DNA of 25,477 nucleotides from DATESG01 sp964480275. Lineage in GTDB: Bacteria > Bacillota_I > Bacilli_A > RFN20 > CAG-826. The stretch's first letter is position 1, and each line of letters opens with the position of its first letter. The stretch spans positions 1-25,477 of the forward strand of contig CAYZOC010000009.1 in assembly GCA_964480275.1 (NCBI GenBank), written 5' to 3'. The notes beneath the pieces were generated by a model, which saw nothing but the letters and a program-made list of their open reading frames with translations, was not told the DNA's origin and ran no database searches. Made by a program: the position numbers and the translations under genes. Positions 23,119 to 25,477 of this stretch are shown one piece after another.

Positions 23119-24702
23119 ATGGATAAACGAATTAAATTATTAATGGGATCGACGCTATTTGCGCTAACACTAAGTGCATGTGGTACGGTTTCTTCCTCAA
23201 ATGATTCTAGTGAACAACCTTTAACTAGTGATAGTTCGAGTGAACCAATCGTTACAAGTGAAGAAACAACTAGTGAACAACCTTTAACTAGTGATAGTTC
23301 GAGTGAACCAATCGTTACAAGTGAAGAAACAACTAGTGAACCGACCTCAATAAGTGAAGGTGGAGATGTTGAATTAGATCTTTTTGCCCTTAATGATCTT
23401 CATGGGTCAATCGAATTTAATGAAGATGATCAAAGTGAATGGGGTATGTACAAAATAGGTAGTTATCTCCGTGAAAAAGAAGCCCTAAATCCTGGCGGTA
23501 CGATCAATATGGATGCCGGGGATATGTGGCAAGGTAGCGCTGATAGTAATATTACCCGTGGGAAAGTATTAATCGAAATGCTTAATAGTCTTAATTGGGC
23601 AGCTACATCACTTGGCAACCACGAATTTGACTGGTACGATGAAGTTATTGAAGAAAATCGTGAGCATGCAAACTATCCTTTCTTAGGAGCAAACATTATT
23701 GATAATTCGACAAATCAACTAGCAACTAATCTTGTTGATGGTGGCAGTACACTAATTGAACGAAATGGTGTTAAAGTTGGAATTATTGGCACAATTGGTA
23801 GTCGCCTTGAATCTTCAATTCTTGCTTCCGCGATTGCGCCATATTCGCTTGAGCCAACTACTGATTACATCATTGGCGAATCACTTAAACTTGAACAACA
23901 AGGCGCTGAACTGATTATCCTACTCACCCATGACTCACTTACTAGTTACAGTAGTGGAGGCGAGTATGGTCCAGTAATTGAACCTAGTGGGCGTGAACCC
24001 TATGTTGATGTTGTCTTTACCGGACACGAGCATGCTTTTGATCGACAAATGGTTAATGGTGTGCCAATCCTGCAAACAAATGGCAATGGTAAACAATTGA
24101 TGCATGTCAATCTTACAGTTTCTAGTGAGGGCGTAACAATCAATGAGTACACGCACATTTCCGATGAACTCGCTAACTACCCTAATGATCCACAAATTGA
24201 AGCGGCATATGATATTTATGCAAATGAAATTTCGATTGTTAAGGATGAAGTAGTTGGTGAACTTACAGCCTATGCAGGTAAATCACAACTTGTAAAACTC
24301 GCTAATCGCTCAATGTTAGAAGAGGCCCAAAAAACTTTTGACGCTGATGTTGCGATTCATAATTTTGGTGGCGTTAGAGTCAACGAAATAGCTAGTGGTA
24401 CAGTTACGTATGGTGATATATACAAGGCATTCCCCTTTGATAATACAGTTGTTGTCGTTGAGGATGTACCTGGTTCGGTTGTTAGTGCGGCAATGAGTGG
24501 TAATGGTTACTATTACCGTGAAGGATTAACTGGCATTAACTATAGTGAAACATACACAGTTGTATCAATTAATTACATCACAGAATCAAGTTATAATAGT
24601 TTGAAAAATTACTCACAAACCGTCCTTGAAAATGTCTTTGTTCGTGATCTTGTGGCCGACTTCTTTAGAACCAACCAACAAGTCGATCCTTATAATATTT
24701 AG
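23119..24702 (+). CDS. Lipoprotein 5'-nucleotidase / 2',3'-cyclic phosphodiesterase (UshA/CpdB-like)
   Basis: This is a surface-anchored metallophosphatase that probably releases phosphate and nucleosides from external nucleotides. The lipoprotein signal peptide ends at lipobox LSAC, with C21 the lipidation site. A Ser/Thr/Glu-rich linker (22-80) contains two exact 21-residue repeats (31-51, 52-72). The metallophosphoesterase domain has NDLHG (D93, H95), DAGD (132-135), GNHE (166-169), LTHDS and GHEH (302-305). The C-terminal 5'-nucleotidase domain includes NFGGVR and the YGDIYKAFPFDNTVVV stretch. No LPxTG or other wall anchor is present, so anchoring is by lipid. It has 527 residues. AGGAG (23108-23112) overlaps the cysQ stop, so the two are co-transcribed. 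Two phosphatases acting on nucleotides, one cytosolic and one external, suggest nucleotide salvage. The exact substrate is unproven. Confidence 0.92.
   Translation: MDKRIKLLMGSTLFALTLSACGTVSSSNDSSEQPLTSDSSSEPIVTSEETTSEQPLTSDSSSEPIVTSEETTSEPTSISEGGDVELDLFALNDLHGSIEFNEDDQSEWGMYKIGSYLREKEALNPGGTINMDAGDMWQGSADSNITRGKVLIEMLNSLNWAATSLGNHEFDWYDEVIEENREHANYPFLGANIIDNSTNQLATNLVDGGSTLIERNGVKVGIIGTIGSRLESSILASAIAPYSLEPTTDYIIGESLKLEQQGAELIILLTHDSLTSYSSGGEYGPVIEPSGREPYVDVVFTGHEHAFDRQMVNGVPILQTNGNGKQLMHVNLTVSSEGVTINEYTHISDELANYPNDPQIEAAYDIYANEISIVKDEVVGELTAYAGKSQLVKLANRSMLEEAQKTFDADVAIHNFGGVRVNEIASGTVTYGDIYKAFPFDNTVVVVEDVPGSVVSAAMSGNGYYYREGLTGINYSETYTVVSINYITESSYNSLKNYSQTVLENVFVRDLVADFFRTNQQVDPYNI
23207..23341 (+). 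repeat. Exact 63-bp tandem duplication in lipoprotein linker
   Basis: A 63-bp unit occurs twice without a mismatch (23207-23269 and 23270-23332) and continues 9 bp into a third, about 2.14 copies. It encodes the 21-residue unit that begins SEQPLTSDSSSEP and ends SEETT. The lack of any synonymous change points to a recent duplication; copy number changes would stay in frame. Confidence 0.95.
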
Positions 24703-24713
24703 TATATAAATAA

Positions 24714-24793
24714 AAAAAGAAGTGGTAATGATTTCCTATGATAACTCGTGCTATTTAGCGAGTGGGCGATAAATCAAAGATCCGCTTCTTTTT
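24714..24793. terminator. Long multi-helix bidirectional terminator or small RNA
   Basis: Between convergent genes, a 12-bp outer helix (24714-24725 with 24782-24793, one G-T pair) ends in T on both strands. Inside lie a 6-bp helix TGATTT/AAATCA (24729-24734 with 24771-24776) and a 5-bp stem ACTCG/CGAGT (24744-24748 with 24759-24763). It would terminate the lipoprotein transcript on + and the nfu transcript on -. The nested helices are more than a terminator needs. I recognise no known RNA family. Confidence 0.7.
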
Positions 24794-24807
24794 AATTTGT
24801 ATTTATT

Positions 24808-25035
24808 TTAGTCGACAAGAATTACGCCAACTACACCGGGAACTTCTTCCATTAGAAGTTCTTCCACCCCATATTCTAATGTGGTATCAACAAAGGCACA
24901 GCCGTTACATGCGCCACCCATTTTGACGAAAACATAGCCATCTTCAAAGTGGTCAAATTCAATATCGCCCCCATGTCGATTAATATATGGGCGAATGATT
25001 TCTATCTTTTCTTTAATAAGTTCTTCAATATCCAT
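24808..25035 (-). CDS. NifU C-terminal domain (Nfu) iron-sulfur scaffold protein
   Basis: This is a 75-residue stand-alone Nfu domain that holds or transfers an Fe-S cluster. The CxxC motif is C43-x2-C46 in GGACNGCAFVDTTLEYG, where the usual CxGCPSS is CNGCAFV. RPYINRHGGDIEF and the ending PGVVGVILVD are standard. No A-type or other domain is fused. The SD GAGGG lies 6 nt before the ATG on the - strand (about 25042-25046). Downstream it runs into the convergent structure at 24714-24793. MiaB in this window is a plausible client because it needs two [4Fe-4S] clusters, but that link is inference. Confidence 0.93.
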   Translation of the reverse strand: MDIEELIKEKIEIIRPYINRHGGDIEFDHFEDGYVFVKMGGACNGCAFVDTTLEYGVEELLMEEVPGVVGVILVD

Positions 25036-25057
25036 AGTTGTCCCTCGATTCGTCTAA

Positions 25058-25071
25058 ATTATATCATTATA
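25058..25071 (-). promoter_or_regulatory. -10 elements for the nfu gene
   Basis: On the - strand two TATAAT hexamers occur (25066-25071 and 25058-25063). The latter would start transcription near 25051, just before the SD. No clear -35 is seen. Confidence 0.5.
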
Positions 25072-25100
25072 AGTCACACAAATAAAATCATATGATAAAT

Positions 25101-25121
25101 AAAAAAAGCATCATAGATGCT
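25101..25121 (-). terminator. Rho-independent terminator of the tRNA operon
   Basis: On the - strand the 6-bp stem AGCATC/GATGCT with a 3-base loop is followed by seven T, 14 bp after the tRNA-Leu 3' end. The + strand also has a T run after it, so it may work both ways. Confidence 0.85.
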
Positions 25122-25134
25122 GTTTTTAAGTGAA

Positions 25135-25221
25135 TGGTGCCCGGAGCCGGACTTGAACCGGCACGGTGTCGCCACCGCAGGATTTTAAGTCCTGTGCGTC
25201 TACCTGTTCCGCCACCTGGGC
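25135..25221 (-). tRNA. tRNA-Leu (anticodon TAA)
   Basis: An 87-nt class II tRNA with anticodon TAA in GACTTAAAATC, a long variable arm, T-loop GGTTCAAGTCC and encoded CCA at 25137-25135. The acceptor strands GCCCAGG and TCCGGGC leave an A-C mismatch at 5-68. It is the last gene of the tRNA operon. Confidence 0.95.
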
Positions 25222-25228
25222 ATTCAAA

Positions 25229-25303
25229 TGGTCTCCCGTGTAAGACTCGAACTTACGACCCTTTGATTAAAAGTCAAATGCTCTACCACTGAGCTAACGG
25301 GAG
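25229..25303 (-). tRNA. tRNA-Lys (anticodon TTT)
   Basis: A 75-nt tRNA with anticodon loop GACTTTTAATC (anticodon TTT), D-arm GCTCAGTGGTAGAGC, T-arm GTAAGTTCGAGTCTTAC and encoded CCA. Acceptor strands CTCCCGT and ACGGGAG pair fully. It lies 7 bp upstream of tRNA-Leu. Confidence 0.96.
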
Positions 25304-25306
25304 GAA

Positions 25307-25382
25307 TGGCTGGGGCACCTAGATTCGAACTAGGGAGATGACAGAGTCAAAGTCTGTTGCCTTACCGCTTGGCTATGCCCCA
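25307..25382 (-). tRNA. tRNA-Gln (anticodon TTG)
   Basis: A 76-nt tRNA beginning TGGGGCATAGCCAAGCGG, with anticodon loop GACTTTGACTC (TTG), T-arm CTAGTTCGAATCTAG and encoded GCCA end. It lies only 3 bp upstream of tRNA-Lys. Confidence 0.96.
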
Positions 25383-25387
25383 AGAAG

Positions 25388-25471
25388 TGGTGGAGGAGGG
25401 CGGATTTGAACCACCGAACCCGAAGGAACTGATTTACAGTCAGCCGCGTTTGGCCACTTCGCTACTCCTCC
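25388..25471 (-). tRNA. tRNA-Tyr (anticodon GTA)
   Basis: An 84-nt class II tRNA with acceptor strands GGAGGAG and CTCCTCC, anticodon loop GACTGTAAATC (GTA), a long variable arm (about TCCTTCGGGTTCGGT region) and encoded CCA. It lies 5 bp upstream of tRNA-Gln; Tyr-Gln-Lys order is common in Bacilli tRNA clusters. Confidence 0.96.
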
Positions 25472-25473
25472 AT

Positions 25474-25477
25474 TGGT
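25474..25477 (-). tRNA. 3' end of a further tRNA (cut by window edge)
   Basis: On the - strand the window opens with ACCA, two bases before tRNA-Tyr. With the 3-7 bp gaps between the other tRNAs this is most likely the discriminator base plus CCA of another tRNA. Its identity cannot be read. Confidence 0.5.

Noticed and set aside
23207..23341. CRISPR-like repeat
   Set aside because: There are only two directly adjoining in-frame coding copies with no spacers.
1..25477. Prophage, insertion sequence, toxin-antitoxin or defence island
   Set aside because: I saw no integrase, transposase, terminal inverted repeats, restriction or CRISPR genes; all genes are housekeeping or the ABC cluster.

Overview
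The window is a stretch of an A+T-rich, low-GC Gram-positive-type chromosome. Evidence for this is a type B RNase P RNA, RNase Y, the RNA polymerase delta subunit, an endonuclease-type MutL without MutH, and a Tyr-Gln-Lys-Leu tRNA run with encoded CCA ends. TGA is used as a stop (mutL, the FtsX permease) and Trp is encoded by TGG, so this is the standard bacterial code and not that of Mycoplasma. The gene order pgsA-cinA-recA-rny-ymdB-miaB-ymcA-mutS-mutL follows the Bacillus order, but the interleaved pbpX, spoVS, tdh-kbl and cotE genes known from B. subtilis are absent. My inference is a non-sporulating, compact-genome member of the Bacilli or a Mollicutes-related lineage (Erysipelotrichia or Izemoplasma-like). 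The exact taxon cannot be fixed from this window.

Layout on the + strand: (1) 1-2472, rnpB (5' end cut off by the window edge) running directly into pgsA-cinA-recA, closed by a terminator. (2) 2473-6875, a long leader with its own extended -10 promoter, then rny-ymdB-miaB-ymcA and a terminator (RNA turnover and tRNA 2-methylthiolation). (3) 6895-13936, mutS-mutL-miaA-fhs-DUF951, tightly overlapping and closed by a hairpin. (4) 13940-18609, an ABC export-type cluster: a stand-alone ATPase, an FtsX-like permease, and a fused ATPase-permease. It has no visible promoter of its own, and its Shine-Dalgarno lies inside the preceding terminator. (5) 18646-24702, shorter units: a cold-shock protein, ychF, argS, rpoE, then cysQ with a lipoprotein 5'-nucleotidase.

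On the - strand, after a convergent structured terminator region, lie a small NifU/Nfu-type iron-sulfur protein and a tRNA operon (5'-...Tyr-Gln-Lys-Leu). The 3' end of a further tRNA is just visible at the window edge.

Most genes are housekeeping: phospholipid synthesis, recombination, mismatch repair, tRNA modification and charging, one-carbon metabolism and mRNA decay. The fused ABC module is the least characterised part. The most unusual non-coding signals are the terminator/SD overlap at 13912-13942, a palindrome inside the argS promoter, alternative hairpins before rny, a hairpin abutting the rpoE SD, and a roughly 80-nt multi-helix element between convergent genes at 24714-24793. I saw no insertion sequences, prophage genes or CRISPR arrays, and no gene-free stretch longer than about 280 bases.
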